Assembly: GCA_011523615.1 (NCBI GenBank)
Contig: WTGJ01000027.1
Span: 873,404-937,403, forward strand
Direction: 5' to 3'
Origin: Chloroflexota bacterium
Lineage (GTDB): Bacteria; Chloroflexota; Anaerolineae; Aggregatilineales; Phototrophicaceae
Length of the DNA: 64,000 nt
Shown here: positions 44,568-52,688 of the stretch, one piece after another
Numbering within the stretch: position 1 is the stretch's first letter
How the letters are laid out: every line of letters begins with the position of its first letter
The notes under the pieces: generated by a model
The model's input: only the letters and a program-made list of their open reading frames with translations
The model's database searches: none
What the model was told of the DNA's origin: nothing
Made by a program: the position numbers and the translations under genes

Positions 44568-45932
44568 ATGGATTGGAAACAGATCGCTGCCGGCATCCCG
44601 GAATATGAACATTTCCGGACGGTGGATGAGATGCGCACGACCACCGCCCAGCTCCACGCAGAATTTCCGGGGATCACTCGTTTGCGCGTCGTTGGCGAAA
44701 CCCGACAAAAAGAGCCGATCGAATTACTCAGCATCCATCATGGCGAGAACTCACCCAACGCATTCTTGTTCGGCGCCCCTCATCCCAACGAACCGATCGG
44801 CTGCATGACCATCGAGTTCTTATCCCGTCGCCTCTGCGAAGACGAGAATCTACGGAATCAGCTCAATTACAACTGGCATTTCATCCCATGCATCGATGCG
44901 GATCACATGCGCTTGAATGAAGGTTGGTTTCGCGGCCCCTTTGATTTGCGGAATTATCACCGCAATTTTTACCGCCCGCGCTCCAATGAACAAGTCGAAT
45001 GGAGTTTTCCCGTCCAATATAAAACGTTGACCTTCGACCAACCTCTATCAGAAACCCAGGCCTTGATCCGCTGCATCGACGAATTAAAACCGCGCTTCAT
45101 GTTCTCGCTCCACAACTCTGAATCTGGCGCCGTCTATTATCATCTCAGTGATGAATCCCCGCCGCTCTATCCGCTGCTGCGAGACATCCCATCCTGGTTT
45201 GGTCTGCAGCTGGATATGCGCTCCGCTGAACTGCCATACACCCTAGAGTTATCGCCTGGAATCTTTAAACATCACACCGTCCATCAAATGTACGACTTTT
45301 TCGCTGCACAAAGCGCAGAAGATCCCGCTCTGAAAATCCAACAAGGGGCTTCCAGTTTTGAATACGCGCAGCGATATGGCACCAAGTCAATCATTGTAGA
45401 GTTGCCCTATTGGGATGATCCACGAGTGAGTGATTTGAGTGAAACTCCTCTCACCCGCCAGGAGGCGGTCCTCGAAGCGGCGCACCGTAGTTTGGCCACC
45501 GGAGAATGGCTCTCGGCCCAATGGGAAAGAACTTCACCGTTTCTCCAACTCGACACTCCCTTCCATCGGGCGACGGCCGATAGCGTTCATTCCAAGAACA
45601 AATGGGCCTCGGGGCGAATCAGTTGGATCAATGAACATCCAGATAGAGAGCAACCCGCCACCACCGCCGATGCCTTCGCCAGCCAGATCAGCCAGAGAAG
45701 CCTCGATCAACGCGCTGTCGCGATGTGGCTGCGCGCCTTAGAAGCCGAAATCGCCGCTGGCAATCCACATTCATCGCTCCTCGCTGCCCATTCCCTCGCC
45801 GAGCAGGAGTTCAACAAACGCGCCGACGAGCTCGATGAATTGACCCATTATCGCATTGTCCCGATTCGGGACTTGGTAGGCGTTCAGGTGTGCGCCGGTC
45901 TGGCGGCTGCCAACGAGTGGCAGGTCTCTTGA
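44568..45932 (+). CDS. M14-type zinc carboxypeptidase-like protein, copy 1
   Basis: A 454-residue protein. GAPHPNEPIG carries the HxxE zinc pair of M14 peptidases, and FSLHNSESGAVYY a likely third His ligand. KSIIVELPYWDDP carries a Glu at a plausible catalytic place. NYHRNFYRP resembles the substrate-Asn/Arg region. No signal peptide is visible. It probably trims amino acids from peptides or modified amino acids. It is followed by a close paralogue. Confidence 0.75.
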   Translation: MDWKQIAAGIPEYEHFRTVDEMRTTTAQLHAEFPGITRLRVVGETRQKEPIELLSIHHGENSPNAFLFGAPHPNEPIGCMTIEFLSRRLCEDENLRNQLNYNWHFIPCIDADHMRLNEGWFRGPFDLRNYHRNFYRPRSNEQVEWSFPVQYKTLTFDQPLSETQALIRCIDELKPRFMFSLHNSESGAVYYHLSDESPPLYPLLRDIPSWFGLQLDMRSAELPYTLELSPGIFKHHTVHQMYDFFAAQSAEDPALKIQQGASSFEYAQRYGTKSIIVELPYWDDPRVSDLSETPLTRQEAVLEAAHRSLATGEWLSAQWERTSPFLQLDTPFHRATADSVHSKNKWASGRISWINEHPDREQPATTADAFASQISQRSLDQRAVAMWLRALEAEIAAGNPHSSLLAAHSLAEQEFNKRADELDELTHYRIVPIRDLVGVQVCAGLAAANEWQVS

Positions 45933-46087
45933 AATCTCCGCTGGCTAGAGCAACCCTTACTAAATGAATGAATCCGGTTATATCAGACAATTTCGTTCAA
46001 AAAGAAGAGAATCATGACTATCATGAAGGGTAAGTCTCTCAACGATCAAAGATGTCCGTCTCCCTATCTCAGGAAGGAAAACGAAAG

Positions 46088-47446
46088 ATGAACTTAAAAG
46101 AAATCGCCGCCAATATCCCCCATTACGAGTATTTCCTGACCGTGGATGAAATGCGCGCTTCCACGGCCCAACTTCACGCTGAATTCCCCGATATCACCAG
46201 AGTACGCGTCGTCGGCACTACCCGAGAAAATGATCCGCTCGAGTTGCTTAGCATCCATCACCAGGATGGCTTACCCAATGCCTTTCTCTTCGGCGCACCC
46301 CACCCCAACGAACCGATTGGCTGTATGGCCATCGAGTTCCTCAGCCGGTTGCTCTGCGAGGATGAAAGCCTTCGCGACGAATTGGGTTTTAACTGGCATT
46401 TCATCAAATGCATCGATGCCGATGGCACCCGCCTGAATGAGGGATGGTTCCGCGGCCCCTTTCACTTGCGCAACTACCACCGAGATTTTTACCGCCCGCG
46501 GATGCCAGAGCAAGTGGAATGGACCTTCCCCATCGATTACAAGACCTTGCATTTTGATCAGCCCCTTCCCGAAACGCGGGCTCTCATGCGCTGCATCGAC
46601 GAGCTCCAGCCCCGTTTTCTCTATTCCCTTCACAATGCTGAATTCGGCGGTGTCTATTACTACATCAGCGAAGGCGCAGAGGATATTTTCCCACTCTATC
46701 AAGAATTGCCTTCCTGGTTTGACCTGCAACTGGAACTCGGTGAACCAGAAATGCCCTATGCAGTGGAACTCGCCCCGGCTATCTATAAACTCCCCACCGT
46801 CCAGGACGCCTATGACTTCCTGGAAGAGCAAAGTGACGCCGATCCTGCTTCCTTGATGCAACAGGGTTCTTCCAGCTTCGGTTACGCCGAAAAATATGGC
46901 ACCAAGGCGCTCATCGTGGAAATGCCATATTGGGATGACCCGCGCGTCAGCGATCTCAGCGCTTCCCACGTGACCCGGCGTGAGGCAATCAGGGAAGGGG
47001 CGGAACGGAGCTTCGCGACCAGTGAATGGTTGCAGAACCAATGGGAAACCGTTGCCCCACACCTGAAACTGGATACGCCCTTACATCGCGCCGCTCAAGA
47101 CAGCAGCATCACTGCCAGACGCTGGGCGCAGGGGCGCCTTTACTGGGTAGAAAACTCTTCCGTTGCCGATGAAGCTGCCACCGTCGCCGAACTCTTCAGC
47201 AACCAGGTTTCTCTAGCCAGCTTCGAGCAACGCGGCCGGGCGATGTGGTTGCGAGCGCTGGAAGCGGAGATCAACGCTGGAAACCATCATGAGGTCATCC
47301 TCAAAGCCCGCGATGCCGCCGAGGCCGAATTCGAAGGACGTGCTTCCGCGCTGGAAGCGGCTACCGACTACCGCATCCTACCCATCCGTAGCCTGGTGGG
47401 GGTTCAAGTCTGTGCCGGTTTGGCGGCCGCGCATCACTGGCGATGA
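46088..47446 (+). CDS. M14-type zinc carboxypeptidase-like protein, copy 2
   Basis: A 452-residue paralogue of the preceding gene with the same order of motifs: GAPHPNEPIG, NYHRDFYRP, YSLHNAEFGGVYYY and KALIVEMPYWDDP. The final VGVQVCAGLAAAH is shared. Side-chain-pocket regions (after NAE and in EMPYWDD) differ, which hints at a different peptide preference. An AGGAAGG site lies upstream and ATG 46088 is preferred over 46052. Its end overlaps a convergent VOC gene by 13 bases. Confidence 0.75.
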   Translation: MNLKEIAANIPHYEYFLTVDEMRASTAQLHAEFPDITRVRVVGTTRENDPLELLSIHHQDGLPNAFLFGAPHPNEPIGCMAIEFLSRLLCEDESLRDELGFNWHFIKCIDADGTRLNEGWFRGPFHLRNYHRDFYRPRMPEQVEWTFPIDYKTLHFDQPLPETRALMRCIDELQPRFLYSLHNAEFGGVYYYISEGAEDIFPLYQELPSWFDLQLELGEPEMPYAVELAPAIYKLPTVQDAYDFLEEQSDADPASLMQQGSSSFGYAEKYGTKALIVEMPYWDDPRVSDLSASHVTRREAIREGAERSFATSEWLQNQWETVAPHLKLDTPLHRAAQDSSITARRWAQGRLYWVENSSVADEAATVAELFSNQVSLASFEQRGRAMWLRALEAEINAGNHHEVILKARDAAEAEFEGRASALEAATDYRILPIRSLVGVQVCAGLAAAHHWR

Positions 47447-47868
47447 TCTGAGTTTTCTTCGGATCCCTCTTGGGGCCCAGCCAACTGCATGATCCCGAGG
47501 ATGGCGCCGGCCGGGTCTTCGATCACGGCGTACCGATAAGCCACTTGCGTGCTGGGTGGGACGAGGACCCGGCCACCCAACTCCTCGCATTGGCGCAGGC
47601 TGTCATCGACATCCTCTACGCCCACATACATCAACCAGACGGAGGGAATCGCCGCATTCACCCCGCGTTTGTTGACGACACCTGTGATGACTTCGCCCGT
47701 CTCCGCCTGGAGCATGTTGTAATCGTTGTATTCACCCATGGGGTGATCGCTGTGCTCCCAGCCGATGACCGCTTTGTAAAAATCTCGGATCGCTGGTGCA
47801 TCGGGCACCGTCAGATCACGCCATAGGATTTGTCCCGCTTTGGGCTGTTTCTCGTCGGTTTCACTCAT
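47434..47868 (-). CDS. VOC-family protein
   Basis: A 144-residue VOC protein. QILWRDLTVPDAPAIRDFYKAVIGWEH opens the fold; WLMYVGVEDVDDSLRQCEELGGRVLVP and YAVIEDPAGAILGIMQ close it. Such single-domain VOC proteins are often predicted lyases. The ATG overlaps the stop of the upstream membrane-protein gene as ATGA. The substrate is unknown. Confidence 0.8.
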   Translation of the reverse strand: MSETDEKQPKAGQILWRDLTVPDAPAIRDFYKAVIGWEHSDHPMGEYNDYNMLQAETGEVITGVVNKRGVNAAIPSVWLMYVGVEDVDDSLRQCEELGGRVLVPPSTQVAYRYAVIEDPAGAILGIMQLAGPQEGSEENSDHRQ

Positions 47869-48233
47869 GTCGTAGTCTGTCCTCGGGTCATCCAATTGCG
47901 CGCGCCGATGATCAACACAGCGCCTACCATGCCTTCCAGCACGTCACTCACGATGGGGATCTCGCCCAGATCAATGCCCAGGATGCGAAATACAAAGAAA
48001 CTGACGATCCCGCCGCCGAAGCCATAGATGATATTGGTGATGGGATCATAACCATGTCCCTGGACGATTTTCCCCGCTCCCCAACCCGCCAAAGACCAGA
48101 TCAAAACGGCGACGATCAAGGGAATTACAGCTTGCAAGAGCAGAAAGGCAACCACGATGCCCACAACCAGCATCCCGACCTGCGCGATGCTGACAGTTCC
48201 ACGTTCCGAATTCATGATGCGCCCTTTGGTCAT
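47865..48233 (-). CDS. GlsB/YeaQ/YmgE-like membrane protein
   Basis: A 122-residue protein with three or four membrane helices. The core WSLAGWGAGKIVQGHGYDPITNIIYGFGGGIVSFFVFRIL is typical of the transglycosylase-associated (GlsB/YeaQ) family, a stress-related group of unknown action. A GAGGGG site precedes the ATG. It is coupled to the VOC gene. Confidence 0.7.
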   Translation of the reverse strand: MTKGRIMNSERGTVSIAQVGMLVVGIVVAFLLLQAVIPLIVAVLIWSLAGWGAGKIVQGHGYDPITNIIYGFGGGIVSFFVFRILGIDLGEIPIVSDVLEGMVGAVLIIGARNWMTRGQTTT

Positions 48234-48360
48234 GATACCCCTCTAGTCCCTTCACTTGCTCTACTGCTCATACGCATTTTACTCCGATAAGTTGCTCTCG
48301 CGCGGTCTGTTTCCACCTGCTATCCTCGCTCCTGTGATGTACCCAACTTCTGAGCGAACG

Positions 48361-48900
48361 ATGCGCATATTGGACCTGGCGAATGTTATATTGCGCTGGG
48401 GACCAGTCCGTGCCACGCGACGCAACCACGCCCTCGAACACGCTACCGTTCACGTGCTGCAGGAACGATACCCGGAGCTCAGGGTCAGCGGTTATAGCAC
48501 CCCACAGGGCTTTGCCTTGATCGGCAACCTGCCCGAGCAGGCGACAGAGCAAGCCGTACACGAGGCGCTGAAGCGGCTGCGTGAAGGGCAGCATCAGCTG
48601 GCGCTCCATCCTCAATGTGGCACCAACCTGGCTGTGCAAGTGCTGCTCTGCACCCTCATTGGGCTCCTGGGCTTCTCCGGCGTCGGTTGGCGTCGCGCCC
48701 TGAACCGCGTCAATCCAGTTTCCATGCTCGTCTTGCTCACGACGCTGTTCGCTCCCATACTGGGGATGTACACCCAGAAACACCTCACCACCAACGGGGA
48801 TGTGGGGTCACTAGAAGTTCATTCTGCTTTCCAACAAAAATGGAAACTCCCCCTGGTAGGTACGATCGCGATCCAGATCGTCCGCACCAAATACGGCTGA
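48361..48900 (+). CDS. DUF6391-family membrane protein
   Basis: A 179-residue protein with an N-terminal HALEHATVHVL block, then GYSTPQGFALIG and LHPQCGTNLAVQVLLC, followed by membrane helices (about 110-145). These match DUF6391, whose function is unknown. The HxxEH-like pattern could bind metal. The start is uncertain; ATG 48337 would add eight residues. Confidence 0.65.
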   Translation: MRILDLANVILRWGPVRATRRNHALEHATVHVLQERYPELRVSGYSTPQGFALIGNLPEQATEQAVHEALKRLREGQHQLALHPQCGTNLAVQVLLCTLIGLLGFSGVGWRRALNRVNPVSMLVLLTTLFAPILGMYTQKHLTTNGDVGSLEVHSAFQQKWKLPLVGTIAIQIVRTKYG

Positions 48901-48910
48901 ACTTTCTGCC

Positions 48911-49912
48911 ATGGACTCTGCGCCCACCGCTTACATCTTGCACGGTGGTGACGCTCTGCGTCAGAAAAGTCAGTTGGCAAAATTCCGCGCGCAAATGGGT
49001 TCAGAAGAAACGGCATCGCTCAACATCCACGAATTCGATGGTGAAACGAGCAGCGTCAATGAAATCCTGGCAGCGGCCACAGCGGTGCCCTTCTTATCAG
49101 AGCGGCGCCTGGTCATCGTGCGCGGCTTGTTGCAAGCACTGGTGAAACCGGGCGCAAACCAGAAAATCCTGGGACAATTGTTGACTGCCTTGCCCGAATT
49201 ACCCGCTTTCACCCGGCTGGTTTTCGTGGAAAATGAAACCCTGAAAGCCACGCACCCTGTACTCAAATTCGCTCAGGCCTCGGCTTCCGCACTGGTCATT
49301 GAAAATCGCGTGACGGATCGGATGCCACAATGGCTCCAGCACCGGGCACAACGTGAATATGGCGCTGAGATCGAGCTCACCGCCGCCCAGGCCTTGGCCA
49401 GCGTGGTCGATGGGGATATCCACCGCGCGGACAACGAGTTGTTCAAGCTGGCCAGTTACACCAACCAACGCCGCCCCATTTCCTTGGCGGATGTAACTTT
49501 GCACACCCCTTACATCGCCCCGACCAACATCTTCCACCTGGTCGATGCCCTGGCCGCCGGTCATCAACGAGAAGCGATGCGCCAGCTGCAAGATTTGCTC
49601 GCTGCCGATGAACGAGATCCCGTCATGGTCTTGGGGATGATCATCCGCCAATTCCGCCTGCTCCTGCTGACGAAAGAACATTTGGAGCGCCAAGATGCCA
49701 GCGATCTGGCAAAGGCGATCCAGGTCCATCCTTTCGTCGCCCGAAAGCTACGAGAACAAGTGCGGCGGTTCACGATGGACCAGCTGGAATCCATCCATCA
49801 CCACTTGCACGAACGAGACATCGCCATCAAAAGGGGCGATTTGAGCGCATCCTTAGTTTTGCAAATGCTGATTGCCGAATTGTCGCCGGACAAGGAAGTG
49901 CAAACGAGCTGA
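48911..49912 (+). CDS. holA: DNA polymerase III delta subunit
   Basis: A 333-residue HolA protein of the clamp loader. AYILHGGDALRQKSQLAKF begins the domain-I Rossmann-like fold. SSVNEILAAATAVPFLSERRLVIVRG is the delta signature. The C-terminal collar (VMVLGMIIRQFRLLLLTKEHLE, then HPFVARKLREQVRRFTMDQLE) is diagnostic. It opens clamp rings for loading on DNA. It starts ten bases after the DUF6391 gene. Confidence 0.9.
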   Translation: MDSAPTAYILHGGDALRQKSQLAKFRAQMGSEETASLNIHEFDGETSSVNEILAAATAVPFLSERRLVIVRGLLQALVKPGANQKILGQLLTALPELPAFTRLVFVENETLKATHPVLKFAQASASALVIENRVTDRMPQWLQHRAQREYGAEIELTAAQALASVVDGDIHRADNELFKLASYTNQRRPISLADVTLHTPYIAPTNIFHLVDALAAGHQREAMRQLQDLLAADERDPVMVLGMIIRQFRLLLLTKEHLERQDASDLAKAIQVHPFVARKLREQVRRFTMDQLESIHHHLHERDIAIKRGDLSASLVLQMLIAELSPDKEVQTS

Positions 49913-49922
49913 AACCGCGCCT

Positions 49923-50435
49923 TTAACCCGGCATGAGCGGTTTCTTTTGCCGCTTTCTCGTATGCTGCTGTGAAACGGCCCGCTGAAAATACCCGTCCGT
50001 ATCTTCTTCCAGGATCGCTTCCACGCGCTCGCTGAACAGGGTACAAGCCTGGCTGTGGTTGGCGAACGGCGCATACGAATCACTCAGTTGCAGGAAGCGC
50101 CAACCTTCGGTCTGCAAGCGTTCCGTCGTGGAACGATAATGGCGCCATCTTTCCCCAAAGCGAAAGAACTCATCCAGGCCCGCGCTCAAGGCCACGGCCA
50201 AACTGACGGCGAAGATCGCCTGATTCATTTCAACCGATAAGTTCAACCCCACCAGGGCCGGAATGCTCACGCTACCCACGATGGTGATCAAGCGCAAAGC
50301 GTAATGATAATTGCGATTGCTCCGCGCCCGTCGATCCATCCAGCGCAGTTGCCCCAACCAGCGAACATCCAGGAATTCGCGCTGGAAATCGCTGACTTGA
50401 ATGTGCTGAGCCAAAGAAGCCAGCTCAGCGATCAC
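49923..50435 (-). CDS. DUF4231-type two-helix membrane protein (SLATT-like)
   Basis: A 170-residue protein. A basic coil (residues 20-45: FLDVRWLGQLRWMDRRARSNRNYHY) is followed by two membrane helices (about 50-65 and 72-90) and a soluble tail with RFGERWRHYRSTTERLQTEGWRFL. This fits DUF4231 and the SLATT family, whose relatives are proposed toxins or effectors in some defence systems. Nothing else of such a system is nearby. GTG 50435 overlaps the biotin-carboxylase stop as GTGA. Confidence 0.65.
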   Translation of the reverse strand: MIAELASLAQHIQVSDFQREFLDVRWLGQLRWMDRRARSNRNYHYALRLITIVGSVSIPALVGLNLSVEMNQAIFAVSLAVALSAGLDEFFRFGERWRHYRSTTERLQTEGWRFLQLSDSYAPFANHSQACTLFSERVEAILEEDTDGYFQRAVSQQHTRKRQKKPLMPG

Positions 50436-51928
50436 CGCTCACCACCGACCAAACGGAAGCGATCTGCCCGGTCCCAGGGCCCATCGCCCGGCGCTCCTTC
50501 ATCCGTAACCGCAACGGGTGATTCTGCCAACACCTGTGCCGCCAGCCACACTTCTGCAGGTAACTCCGCCCCATCACCTGCAAAGCCGGCCGGAAACTCG
50601 CGCTCTACAAAATCCGTATCCACGGTACCTTGCTGGATTTCGGGCCTCGCCAGCAGATCCTGCAACAGATTCTGATTGGTCTCCACACCGAGGATCGCCA
50701 ATTGTCTCATTGCACACGCCATTTTTTGGACGGTCGCCCCGCGCGTTTCGTCGTGTACCACCAACTTGCCCAACAAGGAATCGTAATGGGGTGACACCCA
50801 ATCTCCTTTTCTCAGCGCGCTATCCCAGCGGATGCCCGCCCCAGTCGGCACGGCCAAATGGCTGATGCGACCGGTATCCGGTCGGAAATCTTCCTCCGGC
50901 GCTTCCGCGTAAATGCGACATTGCAAGGCATATCCGCGCGGCCGGATTTCCTCTTGCGTCAGCGGCATTCCCTCCCCTCGTGACAGCCGCAATTGCAGCT
51001 GGACGAGATCCACGCCACAGATCAATTCCGTCACCGGATGTTCCACCTGCAAGCGAGTGTTCATTTCCAGAAAGTAAAACTCACCCTCTTCCGTGAGTAG
51101 GAATTCGACCGTTCCCAGGTGGTCATAGTTCACGGTCTCGGCGACGGTGATGGCAGCCTGACACAGTCGTTGGCGCAACTTCTCTGAGATGCCACTGGCG
51201 GGGGCCGCTTCGATGATTTTTTGTCGCCTACGTTGCACGCTGCAATCACGTTCGTAAAAATGACGCAACTCGCCCCGAGAATCGGCCGCAATCTGAACTT
51301 CGATGTGTCTTGCGCCTTGCAGGTAGCGCTCCAAATACAGGCGGCCGTCACCAAAGGAACGCCTCGCTTCTCGCTGTGCCGCCGACAGGGAATCCTGCAA
51401 TTCGTCGACATGGTGCACGATGCGAATGCCTCGCCCACCGCCGCTGCTGGCCGCTTTCACCAGCAACGGCAAACCGATTCGCCTCGCCTCCTCATGCAGC
51501 ACCGCGGTCCCCACCGCTTCCTCGGGGTGGAAGCGAGGCAGTGTGGGGATCTCCGTGGATGCCAATGCGACCAGGGCAGCCGTCTTATCGGCCATGATCG
51601 CCATCGCATCGGGATGAGGCCCGACCCAGGTCAGCCCGGCATCCAGCACCGATCGGGCAAATCCTGCGTTTTCGGCTAGAAAACCATACCCAGGATGGAT
51701 GGCATCACAACCACTATCCCGGGCGATCTCGATCAAACGCTCCCCGGCGAGATAGCTTTCCTTCGCCGTCGTTCCGCCCAGGGGATAGGCGCGGTCCGCG
51801 CGGATGACGGCTGCGCTATCGGCATCGACCGTCGAATGAACAGCCACCGCCTCGATGTTGAGTTCGTGACAGGCCTGTATGATGCGCAGGGCGATTTCTC
51901 CGCGGTTCGCGACCAGGCATCGTCGCAC
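50432..51928 (-). CDS. biotin carboxylase (acyl-CoA carboxylase alpha chain, truncated form)
   Basis: A 498-residue biotin carboxylase. It uses ATP and bicarbonate to carboxylate biotin. CLVANRGEIALRII starts the domain; KAASSGGGRGIRIV is the ATP-grasp loop. YLERYLQGARHIEVQI, ERDCSVQRRRQKIIEAAP and FLEMNTRLQVEHPVTE are catalytic blocks. After the BC domain it continues to PWDRADRFRLVGG, which resembles the start of the BT domain of MCC/PCC-type alpha chains, and then stops. No biotin-attachment domain follows. The GTG start follows an AAGGA site. Confidence 0.9.
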   Translation of the reverse strand: MRRCLVANRGEIALRIIQACHELNIEAVAVHSTVDADSAAVIRADRAYPLGGTTAKESYLAGERLIEIARDSGCDAIHPGYGFLAENAGFARSVLDAGLTWVGPHPDAMAIMADKTAALVALASTEIPTLPRFHPEEAVGTAVLHEEARRIGLPLLVKAASSGGGRGIRIVHHVDELQDSLSAAQREARRSFGDGRLYLERYLQGARHIEVQIAADSRGELRHFYERDCSVQRRRQKIIEAAPASGISEKLRQRLCQAAITVAETVNYDHLGTVEFLLTEEGEFYFLEMNTRLQVEHPVTELICGVDLVQLQLRLSRGEGMPLTQEEIRPRGYALQCRIYAEAPEEDFRPDTGRISHLAVPTGAGIRWDSALRKGDWVSPHYDSLLGKLVVHDETRGATVQKMACAMRQLAILGVETNQNLLQDLLARPEIQQGTVDTDFVEREFPAGFAGDGAELPAEVWLAAQVLAESPVAVTDEGAPGDGPWDRADRFRLVGGER

Positions 51929-52008
51929 AGCAGAAACATCCTTTTATGACCATTGTAAGGAAAAAGAAGGGCAGCGCTATCGGCGCCCGGCCCAAGCGAT
52001 CGCTGCGA

Positions 52009-52599
52009 TCAACGATCGCTCGCCTGATTGTTCCGATATTCGTCCAGTACGCTGCGTGCGATGGTATAGCGATGATTGATCCGCGCGGCAATCAGTTCAC
52101 CGTTGGTGATCAAATCCAGTATCGTCTGTTCGGGCACCTGCAAATAGGCCGCTGCCTGGCGAGTATTCATCACGCTGGGAAAGCTGCTGCCGGGGTTGGA
52201 TCGCGCCGGCGATTCACGGGAAGCGGTGGGCGAGGGTGTGGCTCGTTTCACGTTTTCATTCCGCTCCATCCATTGACGCAAAAAGCCGGCCATTGGGAGG
52301 GGTTGGCTTTCATCGCTCAGTGGGCTTTTGCGCATCAACCACCAGGCACAAAACATCGCCAACACCTGCAGCAACAATTGCACCCAGCCGAGCAATTGGA
52401 TGAAACTGTTCCGTGATTCCACCGTCCAGTTCCCGCTGATGGTCCAATACAGGCCGGAAAACAGCAGAGAAGCAGCGAAAGGCAGCATCAACAAAACACC
52501 CGCCGCACGAACCACTTGCCCGCTGCGCGCGAAACTGCCAAAACGAACCCGTCCCAGCGCGACCATCGGTATCCCGATCAAGAAAAGGATCAAAGGCAT
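52009..52599 (-). CDS. membrane protein with C-terminal excisionase-type HTH domain
   Basis: A 196-residue fusion. Three hydrophobic helices occupy residues 1-90 (1-14, 30-50 and 66-88). A Pro/Ser-rich linker follows. Residues 140-190 form an HTH_17 (MerR/excisionase-like) DNA-binding domain: SVMNTRQAAAYLQVPEQTILDLITNGELIAARINHRYTI. Such a layout suggests a membrane-tethered regulator, possibly cleaved. It lies 80 bases upstream of the biotin carboxylase gene on the same strand. Confidence 0.7.
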   Translation of the reverse strand: MPLILFLIGIPMVALGRVRFGSFARSGQVVRAAGVLLMLPFAASLLFSGLYWTISGNWTVESRNSFIQLLGWVQLLLQVLAMFCAWWLMRKSPLSDESQPLPMAGFLRQWMERNENVKRATPSPTASRESPARSNPGSSFPSVMNTRQAAAYLQVPEQTILDLITNGELIAARINHRYTIARSVLDEYRNNQASDR

Positions 52600-52675
52600 C
52601 GAATCACCCCAACCACTCCCAGATAGATTATCACATTCTCAAGCAGAATTTCAGTGCAGAACGGAAGACACTGCA

Positions 52676-52681
52676 TACAAT
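52676..52681 (+). promoter_or_regulatory. -10 box of the PBP gene (probable leaderless start)
   Basis: TACAAT ends seven bases before the ATG at 52689, so the transcript would begin at about the start codon. No Shine-Dalgarno is visible and the -35 is weak. Confidence 0.5.
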
Positions 52682-52688
52682 AGCAACC

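Noticed and set aside
49923..52599. A defence island around the DUF4231 protein and the HTH protein
   Set aside because: No nuclease, cyclase, sensor kinase or transposase is near, and neighbours are housekeeping genes.
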